A DNA stretch of 64,000 bases from Sphagnum compactum (lineage: Eukaryota > Bryophyta > Sphagnopsida > Sphagnales): positions 7,440,001 to 7,504,000 of the forward strand of contig OZ234501.1 of NCBI GenBank assembly GCA_965153455.1, given 5' to 3'. A program made the translations under genes and the position numbers. Within the stretch, counting starts at the first letter, position 1. The number at the start of each line of letters is the position of its first letter. Below the pieces are notes generated by a model. The model did not search any database and had not been told where the DNA came from. It saw only the letters and a program-made list of their open reading frames with translations. Below, in pieces: positions 50,444-62,300 of the stretch.

Positions 50444-51340
50444 AGCACTATGAGTATTGTTAGAATGATTTACCACCTCATCATTATCAGTGGAGAGGTG
50501 CCCTCCCCAATTTTTTATTTTTGGCTCAACTTCTTCATTCATTGTACAATAGCATACTTAGAGCACTTAGTTGCTCAAACACACTTTGTGTCATTTGTAA
50601 ACATAACCCTGAACCCTAAACTAAGCAAAGAGGTTTTGTTATGTGCGGGTTGGTGGCCTTAGATTAGAAAGTTATAACATTACACAATCATTTGTGTAAT
50701 ATGTGTGTCCCAACTTTGTGTCAAACTATAATTTTAATTATATATATACATATCATAGTAAACATCATATATTGTATATTGTAATTGATGAAACCACAAA
50801 AATTGTTTCACACATGCGATGAACCATGGCCTATTATTTATGAAAAATATATTTTGTTGTAAATGTAAATGTTGTACATACTAAGACCGACAATCAATCA
50901 ACATTTCTTTTGCTGAATATTTATTTATTTAAAAAAAGGTTCAATAATTTCAAATTTATATTTTTTTCTTTTAAGAATTGAAGAATCAACATGCAAAATA
51001 CACCTTGTGTTCTATATTTGTAATATTAACACAATGGTTGGGAGGAGTGTTGGGAGGTTTTTTCTTTTTAATAGAACCTCAAATCCTGATTTTGCTGTTG
51101 AAAATTTCATTTGGACATTCTTTGGGTGAGGGTTTGAACCAATGTTGGGTGGATATAAGATTTTTTTTGATATCCTTTGGTTCTAGTTATTATTATTTAT
51201 TATTTTTAGAAATTCAATTGTAATATCCATATATATATATAATATGCCAGATTTCAATATGGCCGGATATCTGCCACCATTAATATTTGTTGGATATACT
51301 AGCATTCCAAATAACAAGACAAAATGATTTTTTTTCAAAA
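50444..51340. other. 3' flank, AT-rich
   Basis: AT-rich DNA with a telomere-box-like 'aaccctgaaccctaaac' near 50605 and a short (AT)n near 51229. No gene is supported. Confidence 0.6.
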
Positions 51341-52500
51341 ATATTTTCAAATAAAATTACAAGTCCAAAAGTTCATCTTGCTCAAATTCATCTTCATATT
51401 GTTTTAATTTTTCCTCTAAGGCAACATCAACCTCAATCAACTCTATCAAACTAGGTGGTGAATTACAACCCACCCTAGGATAACTAAGCCAATTTTTAGT
51501 AACAAAAATTATTTTATCTAAATTATATAATTGCAATCGACATCTCCTCAAATTTGTAAGAATTCCAACCAATGAAAAATTCTTTTAATTTTTATTTGAG
51601 AACCAACAATGGCAAGAATCTAATGAATGAGAAATGGCATAGTTGGAAATAAAGACTCATGTTTTTCCCACCACTTTAAAAGACATTAATGTCTTTGACA
51701 TCCACTTGAAACCTCTTAAACATTTGTAACTCCTTGTTCACCACCTCCTTTGTTGGCTCACTGGTTTCAATAGACGTTTCAAAAATGTTCAAGCTACTTT
51801 CTTCATCAGTTTGCATATTTGCCATAGGGTCCAAATTCTGCCATAGGGTAAAGGATGTGGTAATATCAATATCAACCAAATATAAAACCAACTTTAGACT
51901 TTAAAATTTAGGGTTTAACATTAACACAATGCTTTCAACTATTTATCCTTACAATGTCAAGTTCATCTTCAAAAAAGTTGAACATTTCCAATTCATCCAT
52001 ATCTAAAGTGCACAACACAATGGAAACAAACAACAAATGTTCTTGAAATTCACAGTACAATGGGCAGACACAAAAATGTTTTAAAAAACCAATGAAAAGT
52101 TGAGCAAAACTTACCTCTTCAATTAGACTTGTCCAAGTTCCAAGCTATAAAAAACATCAAGCACTTTTGCCACAAGATCTTGTGTCAAATCTAGGTTGTA
52201 ATCTCTAGTCACCATATCCAAAAAATGCAATCATAAACTCATATGCTTTAGCATAAGGTAAATGTAAGGTACATTGCCTCACTTTTGGACAATTTAAAAC
52301 TCTTTACAAGTCCTTAGAAAATTCATAAAAAATGTTCAAATGGACATGGTTGTTATTTTTTAAAATGTCATTTTTGATGTCATTTTTCAATTTGGAAGTT
52401 CTAAAAGGATAACGCACAAAGTCCATATGAATAATGCCCCAAGTAAAACTTTCAAAACATATGTTTTGGGACAAATGTTTTTTTAAAAAAAACAAAAATT
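51340..52500 (-). pseudogene. Decayed hAT-superfamily transposase (C-terminal half)
   Basis: On the minus strand, from right to left: about 51890-51676 reads FKRFQVDVKDINVF, then WWEKHESLFPTMPF; about 51615-51560 reads ILAIVGSQI; and 51572-51357 reads GILTNLRRCRLQLYNLDKII, then VTKNW, then an acidic tail. This order (WW-x(2)-H, ...ERxFS..G, xxRRxRL) is the hAT dimerisation domain. Stops and frameshifts break it, and the segment at 52495-52304 may be an upstream piece. No intact zinc finger or terminal repeats were found, so it cannot move itself. Confidence 0.75.
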
Positions 52501-53850
52501 ACAACTCACAGGGACTTATGAAAATATGGTTCAATTTTAACCATTCAAAAGTCACTAACTATTATATGGTTAATGTTTTTTTTTAAAAATTCCTTGTTTG
52601 AATTTATCATCTCATAATACATTTTATATTGAATCTCAATAACAAATTAATAATATGAATCAATATAAAATATTTTATTTTGTGATGTTCAAATCAAATG
52701 ATCAGTCCATATTTTTCAATTCAAAAGTTCATTATTTTTAGCAAATAATTTTTAATCAATAATCACACAGTTCATTTCATAATAAAGTTGTTAATTAGGA
52801 TTCAAATTTTAATTAGTAGATCTAAAGATATATTAATCACCATATGCATTTGAATGAAAAGTTCCTAAGAATAATTATTTATTTTATTACAAAAATGAGC
52901 TTCTCAACCATGCATTTACCCAATAAACCCAATATTAGAAAGCTCATATTGTAGGTTGACCCATAATGTTATGTTGAAGCTTGATATAACACAAACTTTG
53001 CAAAACCGTAAACCTGACTGGTCAAGTAACCTAATATGTCACTCTTGACTAGAATTGACAACCAGGTTTTCAAAAAGAAAATTCATCACTTTGATAACCC
53101 ACTGGTAAGGTCCTCTATACCCAAATGTATACCCGGGTTCATACCCGGCATTTCCTTCATACCAGAACAACACTGGTATGAACCTTTGTTTGACTGCGGT
53201 TTAGGGTTTAGGGTGGAGTGCTACTTGCATGCGCCAAGGACCTTCCGGAGGCAAGTCTTTATGTGTTTGAATGCGGCAGAATCTTAGCGGGACCCCATCA
53301 CACGCGCAGCACAATGGCAACACCTTTCTTTGTATCACTACGAAATATTCTTGTTCTTTCAAGGGCCAGATGGCAAGTTACCTGCACGCTCCGGAGCTGG
53401 TTGCGAGGCGACACGGCAGTGGCCCAGAACAAACCGGCTAGACGGCAGGCGGTGAACGGGCCGCCTGCGTTGTGCTGGCAGGAGGCAGAGCCATCCCATG
53501 CCTCAACGTGTTTGCGGCAAAGACCCGCCACCTTTCCCAGGCGCCTGCAAGAACCGCCCTGCCCACTTGGCCTTTTTATAGCGCAGATACCTCACGACTC
53601 CCTTACTCGGCCTGGATCTCCTCAAACACACGTACTTACATACGTCTGGATTCAAACTGCGTCCACTTCCAGGCTTGTTGATTGTTGTCGAACGTTGTTG
53701 TTGCATTTGGCTGCCGCGCGCTAAGCGATCGGGAGTTTTTCTTTCGTTTTAAGGCAAGCTGGATTAATATCAATCTTGTGTCGAACTGCAGCTGTACCTG
53801 CCTGCCTGCCTGCCGGCCGGTTCTTAGATTCTGCACGGTGCAAAGAGTGC
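52501..53850. other. Intergenic region and upstream part of the ERD7-type promoter
   Basis: AT-rich to about 53.0 kb, then distinctly more GC-rich from about 53.2 kb. The open frames in the GC-rich part begin with non-ATG codons or are short, and I regard them as promoter-region artefacts. A telomere-box pair (ttagggtttaggg) is at about 53203-53215. Confidence 0.5.
53156..53182. other. 10-bp perfect inverted repeat (possible hairpin)
   Basis: ttcataccag (53156-53165) and ctggtatgaa (53173-53182) are separated by 7 bases. Nearby 'acccgggttcatacccgg' adds further symmetry. Confidence 0.5.
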
Positions 53851-53859
53851 ACCAGAACT

Positions 53860-53867
53860 TATAAATT
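53860..53867 (+). promoter_or_regulatory. Likely TATA box of the ERD7-type gene
   Basis: TATAAATT lies 158 bp before the start codon, in the right position for a leader of about 130 nt. Confidence 0.55.
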
Positions 53868-54024
53868 TAAGAAATCTGAAACAACCATTTGAAATGATCA
53901 AATTATAGAGATTCGCGGATTTGCTACTTCTTTGACGTTTTCTCAAGCATCGGGGGTTTCTTTTTCTTTTTCTTTTTTTCGTGGGGAGGGGGTTTGGAAA
54001 GGTTCTGTGTAGAGCTAGCGGGGC

Positions 54025-56700
54025 ATGGGAGGTGGATTTGATATTAATTTGAGTGATTCTAGTAAGGCTGGAATCATTGCGCCTGCTGGGCATTTTGTTG
54101 CAGGGCAGTTTCCCAATTTGCAGGATATGTCGATGCAGCAGGGAAGTGAAGTGGAGTTGGTGAAGAGAATACGCGGGGCGCAGCTGTTCTTGGTAGATGG
54201 CGAGGAGAGTGTATTGATGCAGTGTGGAGATTTCTCTCTACGTCTACTCAAGCAGGCTCACCCATCGCCGCTGGCAGCAGTGGTGGCGTCGGTAGGACAA
54301 GTGCAATGGCCAGTGGGCAAAGATGCACCCATCTTGAAAGTGTGGAACCGGCGATATACGTTTGCGCTGCCGGGTTTGGTGTATGGGCTGTTATTCCCGG
54401 AGATCAGCACTCCAGCGATTGTGCTACAGCAGCTGGAAAGCGTCATGGATCAGTACTGCACATTCCAAATCCATGAAGAAATTGCGTACGCAGGTACGTA
54501 CTTACTTACTGGACATCTTGTGCAGGAACACCATCATGGACGGAAGAAGACAGCTCCTCCATATCTAACCATGGAACAGTTTAAGCTTTGAACTTCTTCT
54601 TCCTATATATTATAACTTTGCTGCAGCTCAAGTTGCACAGTCCTAGAGCTTACTTCCAATTCTTTCCAAATGACTTGTAAAAAAATATAAGGTGCAAACT
54701 TAACCTTTTAAAAAACAAATAAACTTACAATTCACACTAAGAATTGGATTATGTATTAGATAGTGGTCGAGCTTACCAGCTATTGTGCGGGGTAATGTGG
54801 CTGGCAACCTAGTCACTGAACTCAGCAGCAGAATAGGCAGTAAGTACAATGAGCTATTCTGCTGGGTAAGGTGGCTGGCTAGCTGGTCACTGAACTCAGC
54901 AGAATACACAGTAGTACAATGAGACCATTACAGAAACAAGTTTGGATCATAGGCCAAGCTGGTCATCAAACTCAGCAGAATACACAGTAGTACAATGAGA
55001 CCATTACAGAAATAAGTTTGGATCATAGGCCAAGCTGGTCATCAAACTCAGCAGAATAGGCAGTACCCATTAGGGTAAAAACCCCCTTTTTATCTCACAT
55101 GTTTCATAAAAAATATATTCAAAGAATAATAACCTCCCTGGCAACTAGGATAGGCGTTAGAGAAATCTGATATATATATATATTTATTTATTTATTTATT
55201 ACTTATGTAGATTGTTGTGATGGTTTGATTTTGTGTCTTGCAGCACAGCGGCAGATTGCAGCAAATAGGGGAAGAGATTTTGCAGCAAAGTACTGGACGG
55301 CAGTAGCTCCGGATGTGGAAACAATGAGCTCTAGAATTGCAAGACAGATCTGCAGCACATCAACCATAGTGGTGGACAGTATAATGATGGCAGGCGAGTG
55401 GGCGAGTTTGGGTATTCAGCAAGCTGGTGGTGCAGCTAATTTTGTGAAAAGGAAAGTATCAGCAGCAGCAGCAGCTGCTACTGCTGCTGCTGCTGCTGGC
55501 GATGATCACGTGATCATGCAGAAAAATCCTCGCATTCTGAAACGCATTCAGCAAGCTCAACGGATGTCTGCAGTTGCAAAGCTAATGTCCAAAACTCTTC
55601 TCAAAGGTGCTATCAGCGTTTCCACTCATGTCGCCACTGGTCTTGCAGACTTGAATCATGTACATGATGATGCCCCAGCTTCTCTGAGTGGTGCTCAGCT
55701 CGGTCACCAAACTAGTAGTGCTGCTGCAGGACCAGTGGAATCAGCAGCATTTGCAGGAGCTGCAAAACCTAGTGTGGCGGTAGCAAGCGTTGATGCATTT
55801 GCCAAAGTGGTGGAAGCTGTGGAAACAGCCGGCAAATCCCTGTATGCAGCCACCAAAGCCGTGGGCACAAATCTTGTTCAACAAAGATTTGGAACAGATG
55901 CAGGGCAGATGATGCAAGACAGTTTTGGTGTAGTTGGAAGTGCAATTGATACAGCTTGGACTTTGAACAAATTGGGATTGAGAATGCTGTTGCAAGCAAC
56001 TGCTGCATCAACCATACTCAGCACTACTACTACTGGTACTGCAGCAGCAGGCTCCAGCAAAACAAAGAAACCATACATACCAACAACACTCAACAACCTC
56101 CAACAGCAACAACAACAACCACCAGCTGCATCATCCATGCACTTGTTTCCTTCGAAGTCAGAGCAGCAGCAGCTGGAGGCAGGATCAGATGCTGAACATC
56201 AAACCTTGCTGCAATCAGCTGCTTCTTGTCAACAGGAGCAAGAAGCTTCTTCTGCTAAGAATCTAGCAGCAGCTGGATCTGGTCGTGCAAATCTATTTAC
56301 AGATGCAGAGAATGATGTTTCCAGTCTGCCACAGACACATGTCTTCTTAGGACCTGCAATTCAGCACCCAAATGCAGTTAGTTCCTTCACACCTGCTGCT
56401 GCAGTTGATTCCAGCTACATTCCACACCAACCCAAGAATGCACGTGATGCATCAGCAGATTCCTCCTACATTCCACACCAACCCAAGAATGCATTTGATG
56501 TATCAGCAAATTCCTGCTACATTTCACACCAACCCAAGAATTATGCATTTGATGCATCAGCAGATTCCAACATTTTACAACAACCCAAGAATGCATTTGA
56601 GCAATTCAACTTGTTTCAGAATTATGATCTTGAGGTGCAAGCAAGATCTGAATCTCCCTCCATATTCAACTTCCCTTTTAGCTTAAATAGGAAAGAGTGA
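54025..56700 (+). CDS. ERD7-type senescence/dehydration-associated protein
   Basis: Two exons, 54025-54493 and 55244-56700, give 641 residues; the split codon is GCA (G|CA). The first in-frame ATG is used. Residues about 40-150 form the conserved N-terminal part (VKRIRGAQLFLVDGEESVLM, then CGDFSLRLL and VQWPVGKDAP). Residues about 155-390 form the senescence domain (KYWTAVAPDVETM; VASVDAFAKVVEAVETAGKS; LVQQRFG; AIDTAWTLNK), interrupted by an Ala run. Angiosperm ERD7 proteins are about 450 residues and are linked to drought, cold and senescence and to membrane-lipid remodelling. This protein is longer because of a Gln/Ser-rich C-terminus ending in a 17-residue tandem repeat. Assignment to the family is firm; a role in stress response is by homology only. 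Confidence 0.92.
54760..55065. repeat. Tandem repeat of about 75 bp in the ERD7-type intron
   Basis: Units built on 'ctggtcatcaaactcagcag' plus 'acagtagtacaatgagacc' and 'agtttggatcatagg' occur about four times. The last two complete units are almost identical; the leftmost are diverged (ctagtcactgaactcagcag). Confidence 0.8.
56407..56603 (+). repeat. 17-residue (51-bp) tandem repeat at the ERD7-type C-terminus
   Basis: Units: DSSYIPHQPKNARDASA, DSSYIPHQPKNAFDVSA, NSCYISHQPKNYAFDASA (one extra residue) and DSNILQQPKNAFE. The HQPKN core is invariant in the first three. Confidence 0.9.
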
Positions 56701-57010
56701 TTTTTGCTTTTCTTTTTTTCTTTTTTCCTTACAGAGTTCAAATTTTTTTTTCTTTTTTCATATGAGTTTTTATGCTTTTCTTTCATACAGAACAATATCA
56801 TACCTCTGTATCATCTCCCTCATTCAACTTGCCTTTTAGCTTAAATAGGAAAGAGTAATTTCTTTGTTTATCATTTTAAGAATTTTGATGCTTTTTTTCA
56901 TATACACCACTGTTAATACCTATCCATCATTTCCCTCATTTGACTTCCTTTTGGCTTAAATAGGAAAGAGGAATTTGTTTATTTTTCACTATAGAGTTTT
57001 AATGCTTTTT
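56650..57010. repeat. Three degenerate tandem copies of the gene's 3' end
   Basis: The sequence around the stop codon (tcaacttcccttttagctta plus aataggaaagagtga) recurs at about 56822-56857 and again at about 56938-56970. Each copy is followed by T-rich DNA and a 'gagttt...atgctttt' piece. The copies lie in what should be the 3' untranslated region. Confidence 0.75.
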
Positions 57011-58596
57011 TTCATAGAGTGTGCCCTAACAATAAGTCAAAAGTAGATTAGAACCATGCATTGAAAGTTGTCCCTCTTTTGGATGATGTACATCAATTTT
57101 AAAATAAATATTATACACAATATGTATCATAATTTGGATGTGTCATATAGACAGATGCAATTTAAGAATGAATGGCTTCCTTCATTTACTATGGATGAAT
57201 TATATCCAACCAAAGGGATGAAGAGAATATAACTGCATGAACATGCAAAATTCCTTGAAAATGATTTAACAAAGAATTGAAGCAGCACGCAAAAAGAATC
57301 ATTGTTTTTTCAACAATTGTGATCCACCCACCAATCAATGTGTATATTTTTTGAACTATTGTCACCAATATACTCATCAACACAAGACTCTAATGTCACA
57401 TCTTTCCATATTAATTAAATTTTGAAAAACTTTTTTAAAAATAAAAAATGAACACAAGAAATGATTAACAATACATAAGTAGGTAATCTATAAGCATAAT
57501 CTTATACTCTCTTATACTCAACTCCACTACACAATGGGCCATATTATATTATGAAAACTAGAAAAGTTTCTGAAGGCTTGGGGGCTGGTGATGATTGTAA
57601 AGTTGTCCAAGAAAACATGGAGCCACAATGGTCCTGAATTGGTCCTCTTTGTCCCATGAATACTAAAGATTGGGCAGCACTGTTTACATAAGCAACAACA
57701 CAACAAGTTATTGGTCATTCTATGAATATACAATCGACCTGGTGGAACATAGGTCTCTACCATTAGAATCTCAATTGAGTCATCACACTAATGCAGTTGC
57801 GAGAACATGGTGGGACTTAAATGGTGTTGTTGTGGTCACTAAAATTCTTTCATGGGAGCTTTTATGAGTGGCATCACCAACATTTGCATGGGGAGTAAAG
57901 AGTGTAAAGCACAAGGATCTTCACCTTGTGGATTGCCGAGAGTTTGAAGTTGCTCACAAATATTAAATTTTTTTGTTGTTGTTCAATGCTTAAGTTATTC
58001 CAATCTGCTAAACATTCTACCTCCAAAAACTTAAACTGCACCCGCTTTTTTTTTTCACAGGCTACCTTCCCACATCACTAGCCTACCACCTCAATTCAGT
58101 TTTTTTCTTAGGGTTAACTTGATGCAACGTGTGGTAGGTTCCCTAGTTTCAAATATTAAACCCAAGGGTTGAGCTTTAGGTGGTTGTTACCTAGACTTAA
58201 ACCGACATCCTTTAGGTGAAACTAGCACAAAAGTCAAATTATAAAATTAATTTTTTATTAGAACCAGAACCCACATTTCAACCCTGAAAAAAATCTTAAA
58301 CATAGATTGATACTCTTTAAACAAGCAAGTCGAACCTTTTTGAAAAGTTGACAAGTAAGTTGAATTTTTAAAATAATTGATCTGCTTTAGCTAATTGTAA
58401 AATTTCATATCTATACAATCTCTAGTCTTGAGGAGTGTGTAATGTGTACATGTAGCTGGACTCAATCATCCAACTAGCCTAAAGGTTCTTGAATTTTTTG
58501 AAAATTGTCGAAAGTAAAACTATATGGTTTAAAATTTTGAAGAACTAAGTTGAAACCCATACTCAGAGAACCTACTAAACCATTTGAAGACTATGG

Positions 58597-58684
58597 TAAT
58601 GCCCTAGTAGCAGGGCATTACACCCTGCAAGTGAAGGATGGAGCCCAAGGTTTAGGGTGTAATGCCCCCGCTACTAGGGCATTA
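58597..58684. repeat. Nested palindrome (each arm itself a hairpin)
   Basis: Left arm 58597-58626 (starting taatgccctagtagcag) pairs with right arm 58654-58684, with about 27 bases between. Each arm contains taatgccc...gggcatta, so each can also fold on itself. One or two mismatches lie in the centre of the arms. Confidence 0.8.
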
Positions 58685-59184
58685 CGCAGCAAGATGATTG
58701 AGAAGGGAGCATGCACTCACACTGTATGGTAGACCCTCCCCCCTGTATGAAGGGCATTTCAGAATGAGGGCCCTGCTCCCAAAGATATTATGTGCCAAGA
58801 ACAAAGACCAGAGGTTATCTTAAAGAGGAAGAGCCAGCCATCACTAGTTCCAGTTCATACCTCAAAACATGTTAGACAAATTATTCATCATTGTGACAGC
58901 AAAAACTGCAAACCCTAATAAGTGCATAGTTTGAGCAGATGCATATCAGATATGTGTTAGCACCAAGCAGTAGGAATGTTGAATTTTTGCTTCAGCATAA
59001 GAAAATGCATAAAAGTTGCTTGTCACCTGCTTATGAATGTCATGAGGAAATATGACAGTGTTGCAGCTGGACCCTAAAATAAGGAGATGCTGAACATGCA
59101 CATTTTACATCAATACAATATTAGAAATTATAAAACACATTGTGACACAATGGAAGGAAATTTCCAATGTGGAAGTACTGGAAG

Positions 59185-59302
59185 AAATTGTCACATGCAA
59201 CATTGCTAAAGCATGCTACACTTGCCATTGTCACATGTTGCATGCAACATGCAAATGCAGCTTGCCATTGTCACATGCAACATTGCTAAAGCATACTACA
59301 CT
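59185..59302. repeat. Short direct repeat downstream of DEG7
   Basis: 'ttgtcacatgcaacattgct' followed by 'aaagcatrctacac' occurs twice about 76 bp apart. Between them is a further partial copy with the palindrome tgttgcatgcaaca. Confidence 0.7.
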
Positions 59303-59368
59303 GGAGCAGAGTTTCTACAACTCAGCAAGGTTCCAACAGTAACATGTCAAGCATGAAAAAAAGAGCTT

Positions 59369-62300
59369 TTACTTCTTGTGTGCCTTGAGTACCCTCCGGC
59401 GCCAAGCACCCATTGTGGGATCCAGATGAAGTTCCCAAGTAGGCCAGTAATGCAAATCCTGCTTCACTGTTAGAACCCGAGGCTTTCCATTCAAGTGGAT
59501 TGTTTTCACCCGCACAAAAGCACAGTGGTCTAACTCCTGGGTTACATCAATAAACGCCTGAAGGTCAGGTGTTGGCATTCCGTTCACTTCTACAATCCAC
59601 TGAAGTGCATATAGCCCATATCTGTGAGCTGGGCTACCATGACACCACCTTGCCACATACACCCCATGCCCTTCCTGCGGTAGAAATCCCAATGCCCGAA
59701 CTGCAGAATGTGGATCCTGTAAGACACAACCAGCCCAATTCACCATTCTTCTGGTGCCAAAACCATCACGGATGTCTATTCCTACCTCCACTTCCATCTC
59801 ATGACCCTGCCGGAATACAGTGACTTGAAGAACATTTGGGGTTTTGCCATCTTGTGCGTGGTCAGAGACACTGGAAGTAAAACTCTGACTCTGGCAAGCA
59901 ATCTCAACATCACGAAAGCATGTGATAGGTTGCCCACTGATGGCCAGCAACATATCACCTTGCTCTAGAGTACTTGCTGCCCGAGAGCCTGCCAAACAGC
60001 CCTTTACACGCAGGACCTGCCGCCTCACTGGATCCTTCTTTGCTAGGGCCTCTACCCATCTGTCACTGAGACCAAAGCTCCGAGCCTTAGATAACAAGGT
60101 TGGGTAAAGCTCCGCTTCTAGAATCGGCATCAGTGGCATTGACCATTTTACACCATTGATGAGCAGGGGAGGTCCTGTGTTGCCTTTGATGATCATTTCC
60201 AACACCTCACTAATTGCATAAACAGGTATTCCACGGACAAACTGATGATCTTCTGGTGAGCTATCCCCATATTTTAAATGAGTTGAAAAGCTTCCCCAGA
60301 GGGCTTTCACCCTTCCCAGGTCATCAGCAAGAACACCAGAAAATGTGTGACCAAAGTCAGTGTCAAGTTCAATGACCTCCATGTTCATGGACCGATAACG
60401 TGGGCAGTCAGCTACCCCCACATTTAGAGCAGCTCCAGGATTTGTGACTATTGACTTCCTTGAAGTTGCTTGCAAGCTGCGGCTCAGTCCAACCAAATAG
60501 ACTGAGTCACCCCTTCGAACTGGAGGATCTGGAACAAGGTCTGCAGCGTGAACAGCTGCACTCCCTGCTGTACCTAAAGTGGCAGGATTGTAGGCTACCA
60601 GTGCAAAGTTGTGTACAGGATGTAAAAATACTACTTCAGCCGAAACCTCCATTGGGAATGCAGCAAAGGATAACATGACATCTGAGACTGCAATAGCGAC
60701 TGTGTTCTTGTCAACTGCCACCAATCCTAAGTCCTGTGAGTGATGCACTATCACCCCAGTCCCAAAGAAGTGTTGAGCATGAACACCATCAAGCATTGCT
60801 GATGGTGGAACATGCACTTCCATCATCACAAGAGTGGGCTCAATTGCATGCTCTGCCATTGATGAACTTGTTGTTGGCGTAATCTTATGCACCTCTGCAG
60901 ATGTGCCCAGTGTTCCTTTAGAACTTGGCTCCTCTGTTGGCAGGAGTTCTTGCACCTTTTGGCGCTTTGGCAACACAATCCCTTCAATCTCTGCTTCATT
61001 TACTGGTGTAGCACCAACCAACATGTCCTCTGCAACTCCATTCCCTTCATGTAACTGGTGATCTGCCACTTCACCATTTGAGCTCACTGCTTCAGGGACT
61101 CCAACTGGCACTGACAATGACTCCAATTCCATATCCTCATGACTTGTCTGTACAAGAGGTTTTCCCTTAGGCTCAGCTGGGCACACATCCCACAAGCCTG
61201 TGGCATCATTTCGTGAGTACAGCTGGGGCAATGCATACCACTCATGGCGGTCGATTGTCACCAACACTGACTTGCTTCGATGACGATCAGCATGGCTCAC
61301 AAACTCCAGTGGAACACGATCTCCTGGAGATAGGGAGAAGAAAACAGAAACAAATTTGTCCAGATTTGTAATATGTTCTCCTGCCACTTTCTTGATGATG
61401 GCATGTTTCGGAACTCCAGCTCTGGATAACATATAGCCTGGTTCAGCAACATAAACTAGTCCACATGAAAAATGGAAGTTTCGGGCCTGCTGATAAGAGA
61501 GAGCATGAATAACTCCCCCACTCACTTCCAGGAATACACTTGGTGTGATGGAGTGCAAATCCTGAACCTGTAAAGCGACCTGAACTGTTGCCCCCCCTCT
61601 GTCAAGCTCCAAATTGAGAGTCTCCCCAACATTATCATCCAACAGAATCTCAAAGCTCAGGAACTGTGTTACCACCTCACCATTGGCACGGAGTAGAACA
61701 TCGCCTGGTTCCAAGAGCTTGTGGGCAGGACCTCCTGGAACTAAAGATTCCACTACGAGCATTCCTGTCTCAGCAGTTGGAGAGGCCTCACGGATCAGCT
61801 TCTCAGTGTCACGTTTTAGTCCAAGACGGCGAATCTCATCAAACCCTTTGTGCGAAAAAGTCATCTGAAGGGAGCCTCGAGGTATAGTAACTGGTTCCCA
61901 CCCATCCTGACAGCTGTCTTTCTTATCCTGCAAGAACTTCAGTGCTCTCACCACCCTTTCCAGAGGAAGGAAAAAAGCTGACGCACTTGTGGACTTACTA
62001 CCAGCATTCAGGGCAACAGCACGACCATTGTTATCAATTACAGGTGACCCACTTGATCCCCCTTTGGTCCCTGAAGCTGCTTGTATGTAAAATGTATTGA
62101 AGTCATTGTACCCATCTTTCTTGTATTGAGGGGCATCACGGTCCATCCTTGCAAGTGTCCCTGCTAATATTGAGACCTTTTCACCACTATCATTACCTAC
62201 CACTCGGATCTCAAGCCCTACTGCTGCTGCCTCAGGGGCAAGTGGAATTGCCTCATATTCCATGAACTGCACTGCTTTAGGGTCATACCAAAGAAACCCA

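Larger units (their letters stand above)
57011..59368. other. Intergenic region between the ERD7-type and DEG7 genes
   Basis: No gene is supported. The region contains a nested palindrome at 58597-58684 and a direct repeat of about 37 bp at about 59185-59302 (both listed separately). The right end should include the DEG7 3' untranslated region, since that gene is transcribed leftward. Confidence 0.6.

Noticed and set aside
53218-53724. 168-codon open frame upstream of the ERD7-type gene
   Set aside because: It begins with GTG, not ATG, has no recognisable domain, and lies in the GC-rich promoter region.
58035-58065. T-rich run left of DEG7 as a retrocopy poly(A) tail
   Set aside because: It is only about 10 bases long and 1.3 kb from the stop codon, with no flanking target duplication seen.
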